Shown here piece after piece: positions 32,690 to 44,329 of a stretch of DNA of 64,000 nucleotides (position 1 is its first letter; every line of letters begins with the position of its first letter). Source of the stretch: Apoderus coryli (Eukaryota > Arthropoda > Insecta > Coleoptera > Attelabidae); assembly GCA_911728435.2 (NCBI GenBank), contig OU452205.1, positions 2,361,760 to 2,425,759 on the forward strand. The letters run 5' to 3'. Below the pieces are notes generated by a model that saw nothing but the letters and a program-made list of their open reading frames with translations, searched no databases and was not told where the DNA came from. A program made the translations under genes and the position numbers.

Positions 32690-33350
32690 AGAAGCAGACG
32701 ACACCGCCCTGATTGCCCGGAGTCGCAGTGCTGAATTGGTGACAAGATACCTGCAGCGGCAGCGGACAACTTCACCGAATGGTGCAACAGGTGGAAGACC
32801 AAGATTAATGCCGAGAAGAGCTCCGCGGTCCTCATCAGAAGAAGACAAGTGCGCCCCGACGACTTCGTCAACATCGAGGGTACTGACATACAATGGCAGG
32901 ACACTGCAAAGTACCTGGGGGTAACTTTGGACAGATCCCTGTCATGGAGACCGCACATCGAGAAGAGCATCGCAAATCCCAAAGGCATCATTTCGAAGCT
33001 CTACCCGATGATCTGCAGAAGGAGCAAGATGCCCTTGCAGGTCAAGCTCCAAATGGTTAAGGCAGTCGTGCGACCTGCCTTGACCTATGCCAGTTCAGCA
33101 TGGGGATACGCGGCACCTGAGACGATTGGAGGTCACGGAGAACAAGGCAAGAAGGATGGCAGTGGGTGGACCCTGGTTTGTGTCAAACGCACAGATCCGA
33201 AGGGACCTCAAACTCGACGCCCTCAGGGACGTCATGAGGTTGAGAGCCCAGAAGGTCTGCAATGCCAGAGACCCATGCAAACCCACTGATTCGCGAAGCA
33301 GTCAACTACAACGTAGAAGACGGTGCCAGGCGGTACCGTAGACCGAGGAG
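32690..33350 (+). mobile_element. Jockey-type non-LTR retrotransposon, reverse-transcriptase C-terminus
   Basis: The frames begin at ADDTALIARSRSAELVTRYL (the ADD of the catalytic box). They continue after a frameshift with YLGVTLDRSLSWRPHIEKSI, MVKAVVRPALTYASSAWGYA and, after another frameshift, VTENKARRMAVGGPWFVSNA and LRDVMRLRAQKV. This order is typical of the palm-thumb part of Jockey-clade ORF2. The 5' part is missing, and at least two frameshifts inactivate it. The GC content is well above that of the surroundings. Confidence 0.85.
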
Positions 33351-33681
33351 TCAACACTGACGAAGGAATCCACAGGACTAGGACACCAATTAATATTGTT
33401 TCTTTCAGGTCAGGTATACTCATCTAAATGTATGGTTCAGAGTGTTTTCTAGGCACCACCAACAGAAGACAACAGCAACAGACGACAATCAACATCAGAA
33501 GACAACAGCAACAGAGGACAATCAAGCGAGGACATCGAAAAGGGAGGGTTCCCGAGCCATACTACAAAGATAAGGCAGAGTTTTAGTTTGCGTTAGTCCC
33601 ACACTACCTAGGGAAGTGATAAGGGACTCCCTAGGTGTCATGATGATGATTTCTCTACCTTGGCATAAATAAAAAAAAAGC

Positions 33682-33720
33682 TCTTAAAGAGCGAAACGAA
33701 TTCGTTAGTATCTGTCGACC
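33682..33720 (+). ncRNA. Broken hammerhead motif
   Basis: GCUC-loop-GAGC, GAAA, CGAAUUCG, then GUU and AGUAUC repeat the 3' two-thirds of the minus-strand ribozyme at 32556-32603. The CUGACGA half is replaced by an A-rich run, so it cannot be active. Confidence 0.5.
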
Positions 33721-33884
33721 CATGCCCTTATTAATCCTAATCATAACGGGTTTGCGTAAACGGACACAAATTCATTTTATTATTTTAATTTTTGCCATGG
33801 AAGCTTTCTGATGCTTGAAATATAGGGATAAGATATAATTTTCGAGAAAAATCAGAGCGATACTTTTTTATATCTTTGTTATTC

Positions 33885-34435
33885 TCTCCTCTAAAAGCTC
33901 AGTCTTGTTTTATCAACCTATGACAGCTTAGAAATCGTTTCAACACTTTGGAGTTGAGTGAGAGTCAATAGATTATTGATGAATGTTGTCAATATATAAA
34001 CTTTTGAATTGAAGTCATTTTTGATTCCTCATCTTGTTCAGAAGCACTCCTTAGATGTCTTTATGTTTTTGAAAATTCAAGTTTTACGATGACCTTGGTT
34101 AATAAATATTTAAATATTTTTTAAGACACTTAAAGTCTTTTGTGTCAGAGTAACAGATGTCAAAATAGTTGTTTGGTTTCACAATAATTGAAGCTATATG
34201 ATTTTAGAAGCTTCTAGAAGTTGCTCTAAAAGCTCAGTCTTGCTTTATCAACTTATGATAGCTTAGAAATCGTTTCTCGACAGTTTGTTGATTTGAGTGA
34301 GAGCCAATAAATTTTTGATGAATGTTATCAATATATGAACTTTTGAACTGAAGTCGTTTCTGAATCTTCATCTTCAGAAGCACTCCTTGGATGTATTTAT
34401 GTTTTTGAAATTCAAGTTTTACGATGACCTATTGT
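33885..34435. repeat. Two direct copies of a ~210-bp unit
   Basis: The segment 33890-34100 (CTCTAAAAGCTCAGTCTTG...AAGTTTTACGATGACC) recurs at 34224-34432 with about 85-90% identity, roughly 334 bp apart. It has no coding content. Confidence 0.75.
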
Positions 34436-37350
34436 CCAATAGGCAGAGTTTTTTCAATAACTTGTTTTATATGTTTCACTTTATACGCATAAGTGAGCAT
34501 GTAATACCATGGGTCTAACAAATAATTTTGCTGTCAACAGCAATTCATGATAATTATTAATGTCGTAATCGATAGAAATGGGCTGATACAGTTTAATTAA
34601 CGTTTCGACAACGCCTTATATGTCCGCCGAAGCTAGAGAGTTCTTTATATATTAAAAAATAAAGAAAATGGATTTTTTCTGTAAGATTAACCTAAAATCT
34701 CTAGGAAACAAAATATAGGCTATGTAATTTTTTTGAAGTTACTAGCAGTTATTACTTGGGTAATATTTTTGCCCATACATTAAATCAATTTTTGCTTTGC
34801 TATTGTTGAATAGGCTGTTACTGGCAGCTATGTTGTACTTTATTTAATAATTGTCCTAATATTATTAGGCAGCTTTAACATTGTTCTACCTAAGCATTTA
34901 GTAAAATTTTTTTAGAATAGGTTGTTGTTCTTTTCTATTTTGGCGGATTTTAGGTAGTTGGGACCTGTGTGACTTTTTTAAAATCCCCAATAATGCCTCT
35001 TCAAAATCATAGGAGATGGATATATGGATACACAAAAACACTAGTAAACGATATCTTATTTTATTTAATTTTTTATATCCTAAATGTTAGCACTATCAAT
35101 AATTAATAAACTAATTTATTATTATTTCATTTTTATATAATTATTACTATAAAATTGAAATTAAATGAAACTTAAATCAACCAACCTTACTTGTCATCCA
35201 CCGGATATTGAACATTCTTAGAAAAAATTAACAACTTACGGTTTATGTAAATTATTTATAATAAATAGGATTATTACATAAAAAATTAAAACTTAAGAAT
35301 ATGAAACTATGAATACACCAAAGTTATTTATCACTCTTAATACTAAAAACAGTCATACATTCGGCACTCTACTTAAATGTACTCGATATTCAAGCGTAAA
35401 TATAATTTTTGAAATTCTTTCACTTAACAGCGTCCAAGGAAAAGACGCTATTACTTTATCGCTATAAAAATATTTCAGGAACTGCGTCTATATCAGCTAT
35501 AATCCTGCAAAATATTTTTTTTTTGTACGGCGATAGCAATAAGTTCATAATATGTCAAAGAAGAGGCATAAAAGACATAATGAAACCATCAAGATTTAAT
35601 TAGCATACGCAAGTTTTATTGTCATTTTGAGGTATGACCTTTAGACGGCCAACACCATTAGTGTATTTCATTCACGTTATATTAAAATTAATCCTAATCA
35701 TAACGGGTTTTCGGTTCATTAAAATAACTGAACTGTTGTTCGTCAAAGTTAAATCGAAGCCAACGTTTACCAAAGTTCGTGGTCTCTTCCAGTGTCTGGA
35801 TCCGGAAATTCATCATAACCAGCCGGTAGAATATGCACATGACAATAAAATACATAGTTTCAATTTTGAACGATGAACTTCAGTGAACCGACAACCCAAG
35901 AAAGTATAGAATTAAAAAATTCTAAGGTACAAGAAAAACAAAGTCAACATAATAGAATAGTTGTTGAGGCGATATCGATTTGTACAATAAATGCGGGATT
36001 TTTTGCAGATATTTCATATGCATTGTCAGCAAGAAGTCCATATCCAATGGGGTTTTGTTTATCCAAGAGACTGGTAAAATTAGATAACACAATTAGGGTT
36101 GTACATATGTTGAAAGGTCCATACTTCAGTTTTTCTACTTTATAACTCACACGAGCCCATCATAAAAGGGTCAGAGAACCATATTTCTAGATGAAAGATC
36201 ATGAAAGCTGTCTTCCAGAAGCCTACGACTATACCTTAAATTGCCTATAGAAAAATACACAATCCGAGCTTGCTGGCATACCCATGTCAGCAAACAACAA
36301 AACGACCACAATCAACACAGACAGTAGTCAAGAGGATAATTGTCTCCTAGATCAAAGAACACAGCGAAGGTAACCAAAAGCGGACTGGTTGATCAAATCG
36401 GCGGTCAATTCCACTATGATGGAGTTGTGACCCTTCTGCAACTCTTACAACAAAGTCAAAATCGGATGACACAAGAAAGGCTGTAAAGAGATATCTGGCA
36501 ATAACCAAAAAGTGCTTTCGATTTATCGTGGGCATTCTGTTTTTTTGTGTAATTGTGTGATTCACCTCGGGGAGATTTTAAACATCATTTGCCAAAATTA
36601 ACAAGGGGACTACTTAAAAATCTCGCAAAACGATTAAGATCTCACTCGAGTGTATTAAATGGTTAATATTCCGCAAAGATTCTTTTTAAATGATGTAGTA
36701 AGTATAGAATTATTGATTATTTGAACTTGATTCAAGTACATTTAAGTATTTAATTAAGCAACATTGTTGCAATTAATTTAGCTTATCACCTTGGGTATAT
36801 GAATGAACAATAAAAAGATAATTACAAACTAATAATTAAATACACCCTAAAGCATTCACTAATAGTAATAAATATTAATATAATGAAATAATATAACTAA
36901 AAACTATCAATAACTGAATAAATTTAATGCGGAACTATAGCTAAATTGAAAGATAAAAGATTTTTTTTCTCATTTCATATTATAAATTCTGAATATTGAA
37001 CACACATGTACCCAGGCAATGAATAAGTTTACTTTTCTTTATATATTTATATATATTAATAATTATGTATATCATGAAATTAAAGTAGCGCCATACAAGA
37101 AAAAAAAATAACCACGTATTTACAGAAATATAACAAATATAATTAAAAAAACCATTGTCAATTCCTGAATAATGATGTAGCATTATCAATATTATTACAA
37201 AATAAATGTATGTACAAAAGAGAGGAAAAAATTGCCTGCTTGTGATTAAGGTTATGTTCCTAAGGCATCTTGAAATGCAACCCACTTGCAATAATATTGT
37301 ATAATGTAGAATTAATGCGCTACATTTGCGCTCCCTGATTGTAAACTTAT
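34436..37350. other. Intergenic stretch, no firm gene
   Basis: Two adjacent plus-strand frames at 35634-35876 and 35873-36145 overlap by four bases but resemble nothing I know and have ordinary AT-rich composition. The 22-base tract TTAATCCTAATCATAACGGG.. at 33726 recurs at 35690. The part 36920-37350 probably contains the akirin 3' UTR on the minus strand. Confidence 0.35.
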
Positions 37351-40300
37351 TTATGATAAATCTGAAAGAAAAACAGAAACAAATCAGTTAAAACGTTAAA
37401 AATAAATAGATATGTCAAGATGGTCTCAAGTGAGATCCCTGGGGAACTCAAAAAGGAATCAATCCGGCTGAATTGTTGAGCGATGATTGTGTTATTAATA
37501 CAATATATTATACCCTATAATCAATTTCTCAAATATCTTAGAAATAACAAATCCATTAGGCCCACGGCTGTTATATGGATCAAATCTCGATAGTTTTTAA
37601 AAATTTTGTGTGACACGGTTACAATCATGAACTACATATTATTTATTCTACGACTGTCTTTAACCCGCCGTTACTAACGTGCCTGAAAATCACAACTTTA
37701 CTAACGTCGGTCTGTGAGACCACAAATATACAATTTTTGGAAATGAATGGCATCGCTTACTAAACCCTATAAGTATAAGAATTGTGGCTATTATTTGTCC
37801 TTTAAGCAGTTTGTATGAAAAAAGCTACAGGGTGTTTCAGTAAAAGTAGGTATATGCAGTATATACATATTTGAATGCTGTACTATTTTTTCCAACATAT
37901 CGTCGCTAAAAAAATTGACCATATAGGTATCGAATGGAGTTTTCATTTGCCGAGCAGCTCGTCTTACACCAGGCAATTGTGTCACAATGTTTTGTGAACG
38001 GGTTCGAACAGCAGCTTTTACAGACGTATGTTTTTGCCATTTAGTCTAACCATCTTTTCCAAAAAACATTGGAGTTTTGTGACGAATGCCCAAGTCATTG
38101 GTCCGCGTCACAAAACAAAAGTTATCTCGCCGTCAGGGATGTCTTACTCGGAGTCAGTGTTGATGTCTTGATTCTCCACCTCACCCTGACATAAACTATT
38201 ATCGTTGTCATCTGGCTCAACTTCCGGGTCAGTTTTAACTTCTTCAAATAACCTTTCCTACATATTGTTGTGATTTTTCATCTCCCGTCATTATAAGCAA
38301 AGTCAAAAATGAGTCGGAACTTTCGGAAATACAGTAACAAATAATATCAAGAATACTAACGTCGGTGTCACAGACCGAATTTTAAATTAAATCTGTGCAC
38401 AAACAACATTAAAAGAGGAAGCTACCTAGACGTGTAGCGCCTTCCGTAAATAATTAGCTAAGTTATCAGTCGTTTTCGTTACTGTTGGTCCCAGAGACCG
38501 TACGTTAGTAACGGCGGGTTAAAAGCCTTTATTATATGTTCAATTATAATTTGAAAATGTAGCACATTGTAATGCTGTTTTTCATTTCCCACTAGTTGCT
38601 GGGCAACCAAATTGACAGTTTAAATTAATTCGCTAATTTGGAAGGTGTCAAAGCTATTTATATAATGAAAAGTTAGTTTAACTCCACCTGTCAATTTAAT
38701 ACTTTTAACTCATCGTATTTAGGCTTACGCCAACAGGGCGAGTATAGATAAGTTCCGAAAAACAAATATTTGACAACATGTTTTTGGCGACATCTAGTGT
38801 GAGCAGGCATTAAACACAGTTCACAAACGATGGCCGGACAAGAAGTAACAACTCCATTAAATCCTATTGCCAACACTAGATGCGCCCGAATTCCCTTGCA
38901 GGAGGCTTTATTTACGAATTGCTTGTTACATAAAGTAACAGTAATTTGTATCATAAATATTTTCCTAGAAATTACTATACTTAATTTATTCAAAGGCATT
39001 AAAACAGTCGTAGAAAAACTATAGTGTGAACTCACATGAAATGACTATTTCTTACTTGATGATTTGCAGCACTCGCCTGCGGCTCATCATACCCTTAAGA
39101 AATGTCATTTCATGTTCGTTGCACAATATACTAATGTAGATTTCGTGTGTGCAACTGCATTTCCCACAGTTTGAAGATGTTAGATACATTAACAGAGAGT
39201 TCCTTTCAACTAAGTAAAGGGTTTTAATCTTGAGTTTAAAAAACTGGGTAAGAAAAATCCCTAGATAAAAAAATATATAAATATTAGTACTTACAGCTTG
39301 GAGCGGCTTGACTACTATAGTTCCTTTGAATTTGATCGTACGTAAATTTAACAAAGGCATCATATTGTTCAGCAAGTTTCGCAGTCAAAACGCTATCATA
39401 TTCTTCTCTAATTTCAGACTCCCTTTCTCTCAGCATTTTCTCGCAAATTAAACCAACCTAAACATAAAAAACAATCTCAATTAATTGCAAAAGTACAGTA
39501 AAATTAAAAATTGACATGAAATGGTTAAAGCTTTAGTGGTTTGGACACTTTTCGACAAGAAATATTTGGTTTTACCCTATATCAAAATTTATGAAACATA
39601 TTCGCCAATCTGATAATATATTAACTTCAATTTTCCATTATCTCTCAGAAATGAAAATGAGAAATAATTAAACGGCCTATTTAAATTTTCAAAATGAATT
39701 TATTAAATGCATATACAGTATACCAACCACATAATTATTAAGCGCTGATTTTGTTAGTCGTAAAAATATTTAAGCAAGTCATTTTAGTTTTCTTTTTTTT
39801 CTTTTCTTGAACCATAATCCTAATTTTTTCAATTTGGTTTTTCTTGGGGTGTTCGGTTCTGATAAAAAAAAAAAATATTACAAAACTTTTTTTAAACAAT
39901 AGCCATTTTTTATTTTAGTCAAATTACTTAAATAAAATGAATAAGACGGTTCATTACTAATTAGTAACTTCTTCAGGTTTGAACAGTTTCTCTCTTTCTA
40001 TCTAACACAAATTCCAACAAATTCACATCAAAAATAACAAACAATATATTAATTAATATTGTCAAATAAATATTTATAATATCAATTTTATATTTTTGAA
40101 TGTAATAAAGAAAATTCTTTGTTATTTTTGATGTGAATGTGTTGGAATTTGTGTTAAGATAGAAAGAGAGAAACTGTTCAAACCTGAAGAAGTTACTAAT
40201 TAGTAACGAAACGCCGTTATTCATTTTATTTAAGTAATTTGAAAAAAATAAAAAATTGATATTGTCTGTTGTTTAAAAAAAGTTTTGTAATAAAAATATT

Positions 40301-42539
40301 TTTTATAAGAACGAACACCCCAAGAAAAATCAAATGGAAAAAATTTTATTTTTAGTTGCCGCTCAGTCAATAATTTTGCAGCAGAACTATAATATGCGGC
40401 TGACCGTTTAATTTAAACAGAAAAAAATATTTGACATAATGAATAAATAAAAGTTCGACCCAACCCACCATGCCGAAGTACTTATTGGAGAATGAACAAG
40501 GGCGTCCACATCCACAAAATCATAAAATCAACACAAATTATTTTCGAAAAAGAGTTAAAGCAAATCAGAGTATGATTTTAAGCAATCAATTTACTACTGT
40601 GAATATATGTTTGGATCAGACGTTTCAATCTCGGTAAATCCTGCATTATAAGGGTTGCCACAATTTGATGAACTCCTGAAATAAGCCTAAATTGACCCTT
40701 AGATTTACGGGTACGTGAATAAAAATATATAATAAAATTTACGTTACACACTTCTATATAATGAAGGATTATCTCAACTTCTAATAAATTTAACTTAACG
40801 GTTAACTGGCGATAACTATATTTTCAATATCGCACATGTCTGTTTAGTCTAAATTTTGTTTTCTTTTTACTAACTTTTAAATTATTATTATTACCTGTTT
40901 AAAAGTAAATATTGGTTTTTCTGAACGAGACGGTGAACATTCATTGGACGTGTCACTACCACTTCCGTCAGAATGATCCATTGCGTTATAGTGTAATTGC
41001 TTACGACGCTGTAGTCTTTTCAATTCAGCTTTGATATTTTCGGCCATATACTCTAAAACAAATATAAATAAAATCACATAAACTATATAATAATAACATG
41101 ACATATCAAGTAGCTTCCGTTTCTACAGAGGTTTCTACTGAATTCTAATTAAGAGCCAAACTGGTTGGGTCAAAGATTTTTTCATTTCAACCAATTCTAA
41201 CCACTTACTCGATTATAACAAATTATCATGTAGATAATGGATTTCAAAGGAGTTTTCCTATTCAGAACTTGTTTTTTGCCCATATTGGTAGGAGTAAAAC
41301 TGACACATTTAAGAGGATTAAGAGTGGCTTATTGGCCGTTCGTACAATTAAATAAACCCTTATTTTGGCCGTCCTGTTTAAAAAGCCATAACTATAAAAT
41401 TAAAATTGTCAATCTTTTAACCATTATTAACCATGACTCAGCATTTACATTTTAGGAACTTATAAAATTAAGACTCCCAAGTATCCCGAAAAAAAGGATC
41501 AATGTCAACAACACAACAACAAATATTATTAAAGAATTTACGGAGTCTCTTGAAAATGTTTTCTAAAAATACAATATGCTATTTGTAAAGTGTGTAATAT
41601 GTACCTATATATTGAACTATTTATGGAGCAACCCATTTAAAATCTGAAAAGTCTTGATATGTGAAAACTTTCTTTGAAATTTGATAGGTTTAAGCTTAGC
41701 AGGGCTGTAAACTTCGAACATATTGGTAGGAGTAAAACTGAAACATTTCAAGGGGATTCAGAGTGGCTTATTGGCCGCTCGTACAATTAAATAAACCCTT
41801 ATTTTGGCCGTCCTGTTTAAAAAGCCATAACTATAAAATTAAAATTGTCAAACTTATAACCAGTATTAACCATGACTCAGCATTTACATTGGAGGAACTT
41901 ATAAAATTAAGACTCCCAAGTATCCCGAAAACAAGCATCAGTGTCAAAAACACAACCTTCATTACGAAATTCAATATTCTTTGAACATTTTTTCTAATGA
42001 ATAAATATTTAAAACCAAACAAAAAAAAAAGTTAGAATTAAGATAAGAACCCATGACTAAGTACAGAATCATAAAAAATTGGTAGAATAACGGCGTTTTT
42101 GGATTATTATCAATAGAGGTTTTAGATTAGTAATTTTTAGTGAAATATTCGCTTATATACCTACTTATTTATATAATAAAGGCCAATTTATTTTTTGCTA
42201 AAAATCAGCTGACTGGCAAATGTAAACAAAAATATTGATTCTTAATTGCAATAATTAAGATTAATTATAAACATACCTACTAAAGAAATCCAGCAGATAT
42301 AAAAAAATTATAGGAAAAGTTATTGCTACACAACGGATTTCAATTGACATACCTGGAGTTAGTGTCCTGCTAAGAACCTCGGGAAAGACAGATCTTCTGG
42401 GACTTGGTGTCGCTGAGGTACCTGCTCTATCTCTCTGTGTTGGACTTGAACAAAATGGGGCACATCGTCGTCTTTTGGCTGGTCTACCTCCCAATACAGA
42501 ATCCCAATCTAACGTCCTCTTCAATGTTGCACACGCCAT
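37351..42539 (-). CDS. akirin: Akirin
   Basis: Four coding exons on the minus strand: 42353-42539, 40895-41052, 39295-39457 and 37351-37361. They sum to 519 nt, 172 residues. The start [13 protein letters not shown] is the akirin signature. RPAKRRRC at residues 19-26 is the conserved nuclear localisation signal. The middle contains [20 protein letters not shown], and the C-terminus reads [18 protein letters not shown], then [18 protein letters not shown], ending in the invariant SYLS. The last exon is only 11 nt (YLS and stop) behind a strong pyrimidine-rich acceptor. Akirin is a nuclear adaptor linking NF-kB factors such as Relish with SWI/SNF chromatin remodelling at immune and developmental genes. 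Introns 2 and 3 hold transposons. Confidence 0.95.
37664..38518 (-). mobile_element. piggyBac-like element, internally deleted
   Basis: It is flanked on both sides by TTAA (37660-37663 and 38519-38522). The ends are perfect inverted repeats CCCGCCGTTACTAACGT. A minus-strand frame at 37985-37791 contains [20 protein letters not shown], the N-terminal transposase region of piggyBac. The catalytic region is missing, so the element could move only in trans. It sits in akirin intron 3. Confidence 0.88.
38775..38940 (-). repeat. Dispersed repeat, copy 2
   Basis: Read on the minus strand it matches about 18140-18310. It lies in akirin intron 3 and shows no coding potential. Confidence 0.7.
39826..40343. 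repeat. Inverted-repeat element with hammerhead-like arms
   Basis: Arms of about 215 bp (39826-40045 and 40115-40343) are reverse complements. Examples are AAACTGTTCAAACCTGAAGA on the right and its complement on the left, and CTTGGGGTGTTCG outside. It lies in akirin intron 2. The right arm keeps a hammerhead-like core; in the left arm GAAAC has changed to GAACC. Confidence 0.75.
40177..40226 (+). ncRNA. Hammerhead-like motif, weak stem I
   Basis: CUGAAGA at 40184-40190, one extra A, stem II GUUAC/GUAAC (40192-40196 with 40203-40207) and GAAA at 40208-40211. C40212 with G40216 then closes a minimal stem III, followed by UU. Stem I pairing is poor. The core fits the CUGANGA...GAAA consensus, so it is probably a decayed ribozyme. 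Confidence 0.4.
41285..41957. repeat. Two direct copies of a ~230-bp unit
   Basis: 41285-41516 and 41729-41957 share long blocks such as TTATTTTGGCCGTCCTGTTT and AACCATGACTCAGCATTTAC, 442 bp apart. They lie in akirin intron 1. No coding content or termini were recognised. Confidence 0.8.
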
Positions 42540-43432
42540 TTTTATCTTTGCTGAGACCCGTCAACAGTTCAAAACAACAAACTAAACTTCACTTCGATAC
42601 TGTTCGAATTACAAAAATATATTGTACTTTTAAATTATTGCACTGCTTTTTAAATAAATATTAAATAATTTCAACCGTTTACTTGTTAATTCTGAGATAT
42701 TTGTGGATATAAATGTCTTTATTCACAAAACCAATATGGCGAAAAGACCTCCTATTACTGAATTAACTGACATTTTTATAAATTACTTTGTTTTGATGAC
42801 AGCCTTCTTTCAGAATGCATTTTGTTTACGCAGGCGCCGTTCGTATGTTGAAATGTCTAATGTCAAAACTGTCAACGTCAAAAAACTTAACTTAGCCGCC
42901 GTATTTCAGTAAATCTCACTCACCAACTTAATCGATATATAAAATTAGTTAAAATTAATTGAAAAAGTTTAGTAATAACATCACATCAATTCAGTTGAAT
43001 TGAGATATAGAAGGATAACAACGCCCAATAAGTTTTATGCTTTACTGGGTGTTAATTTTGGAAAATGACTGATTGAAGTGAGGCAAACTAAGCTTACTTA
43101 GTAGACCTCATCACCTCTTCACGTTTCTCTCGCATTGTATCATGACTTCTCTCATTGCCAGATTTCCTTCATGTAAAATATGAGCAAATTTCACTCAAAT
43201 GTCTAAAATGCACGTTTCTTATACATTTGATTGACAATGATAATTAGTACAGATTAGTGTTCCTTTTATAACAAAATATATCTGTCTCTTTTGTAATGGC
43301 CTCCACAATATAAGAAAATAATATGTCAGTTGAGTTACAGATGATCATATCACATCAGCCACAGCCAACTTTAGTAGAGTAGGCTGTGCATCAGCCCATC
43401 TGAGGTGCATTAAAGTGAGTGATAATTATTAG
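42540..43432. other. Intergenic stretch upstream of akirin
   Basis: It must contain the akirin 5' UTR and promoter next to 42540. No gene was recognised. A short hairpin CACAGCCAACTTTA...GTAGGCTGTG at about 43368-43390 resembles one near 5068-5100. Confidence 0.45.
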
Positions 43433-44239
43433 TAGGGATGCCAAAATAAATAAATATATCGATATATTGAATCAAAAGATATCGAAACTATATATCGATA
43501 TACTCGATATATCGAATGAAAAATATCGATATTTTATATATATCGATATAGTTGCTATATATTTATTTTAGAGTTGTTTTTGTTGTTGTAAATAAACCGC
43601 AAATTTTAAAGATTCAAATAATGAAATAAAAGAGTATTCATTAAAATTTATTTGCCTGAAAATACATATGCATTCCAAACAAACGTAAGAATATTTTTTA
43701 GAAATAATTAGATAATCAGATTATGTCAATTAATTCAAAATTTTCTGAAACGGAACTTAGAAATAACAATTTTGATAATCTATTTCCAGTTAGACGATTT
43801 CGATTTTTTGTTGTGTGCGTCGACTGCGACGGCTAACACAACAAGGACCTTTTAGTTTTACCTGTGTATGAAAGCTACTTTCTTTCGCTACTGATTTCAG
43901 GATCCAAACGCGTTTGGATTCACATGTTCTTTCGGTAAAAACGCATTTTCTGATTCATCCCTACTTTAGCGCCCATCGCGATCCGGGTACGTAATCCCCT
44001 TGCCTCTTTTAGGTAAACTTATCGAGCCTTCAGAAATCCAACAAATCCTGATTAATAAATCCGGATCAAGAAAACTATTGAAAGACAGCAGCTGTAGCAG
44101 ATACATTTATTTTGATAATGTACCGATATATCGTGTCGTATATATCGATATTTGTTTCGATATATCGAAAGAAATATATCGATATATTAAAAAAATATAT
44201 CGATATTTTTAATATATCGATATATCGTTGCTATCCCTA
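43433..44239. mobile_element. hAT-like non-autonomous element with TATCGATA-rich ends
   Basis: It is bounded by the 8-bp duplication ATTATTAG (43425-43432 and 44240-44247). The termini TAGGGATGCC and TAGGGATAGC are short inverted repeats. Next to each terminus is a dense run of ATATCGATAT-type repeats. The central part shares sequence with the neighbouring element at 44330-45585 (for example CCAAACGCGTTTGGATTCA and GCGCCCATCGCGATCCGG). No transposase is present. Confidence 0.82.
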
Positions 44240-44329
44240 ATTATTAGTATTAACATTGTCTTTAAATCGACTTCATTAAGAAGATTGAGCTGCTGGGTGA
44301 AAAATGAATAGGTATGAGCCACAATAGAC

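Larger units (their letters stand above)
32530..33727. repeat. Inverted-repeat element with hammerhead ends enclosing a non-LTR fragment
   Basis: The left end 32540-32580 (GCATGGGTCGACAGATACTG onward) and the right end 33685-33727 (ending CAGTATCTGTCGACCCATGC with one change) are inverted repeats. The left end holds a complete hammerhead on the minus strand. The right end keeps only its 3' half. Between them lies a Jockey-type reverse-transcriptase fragment that ends in a poly(A)-rich tract abutting the broken ribozyme. Confidence 0.65.

Noticed and set aside
34340..34385. Minus-strand CUGAAGA-UGAA-GA-UUCA-GAAAC
   Set aside because: The stem II loop would have two bases, there is no NUH site with stem III pairing, and the direct-repeat copy near 34010 does not conserve it.
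35634..36145. Two adjacent frames overlapping by four bases
   Set aside because: No recognisable domain, AT-rich composition and no splice or promoter context; overlapping frames of this length are expected by chance.
39052..39375. Read-through of akirin exon 3 into the intron as the C-terminus
   Set aside because: It would replace the invariant SYLS ending with unrelated sequence; the exon at 37351-37361 restores it with a strong acceptor.
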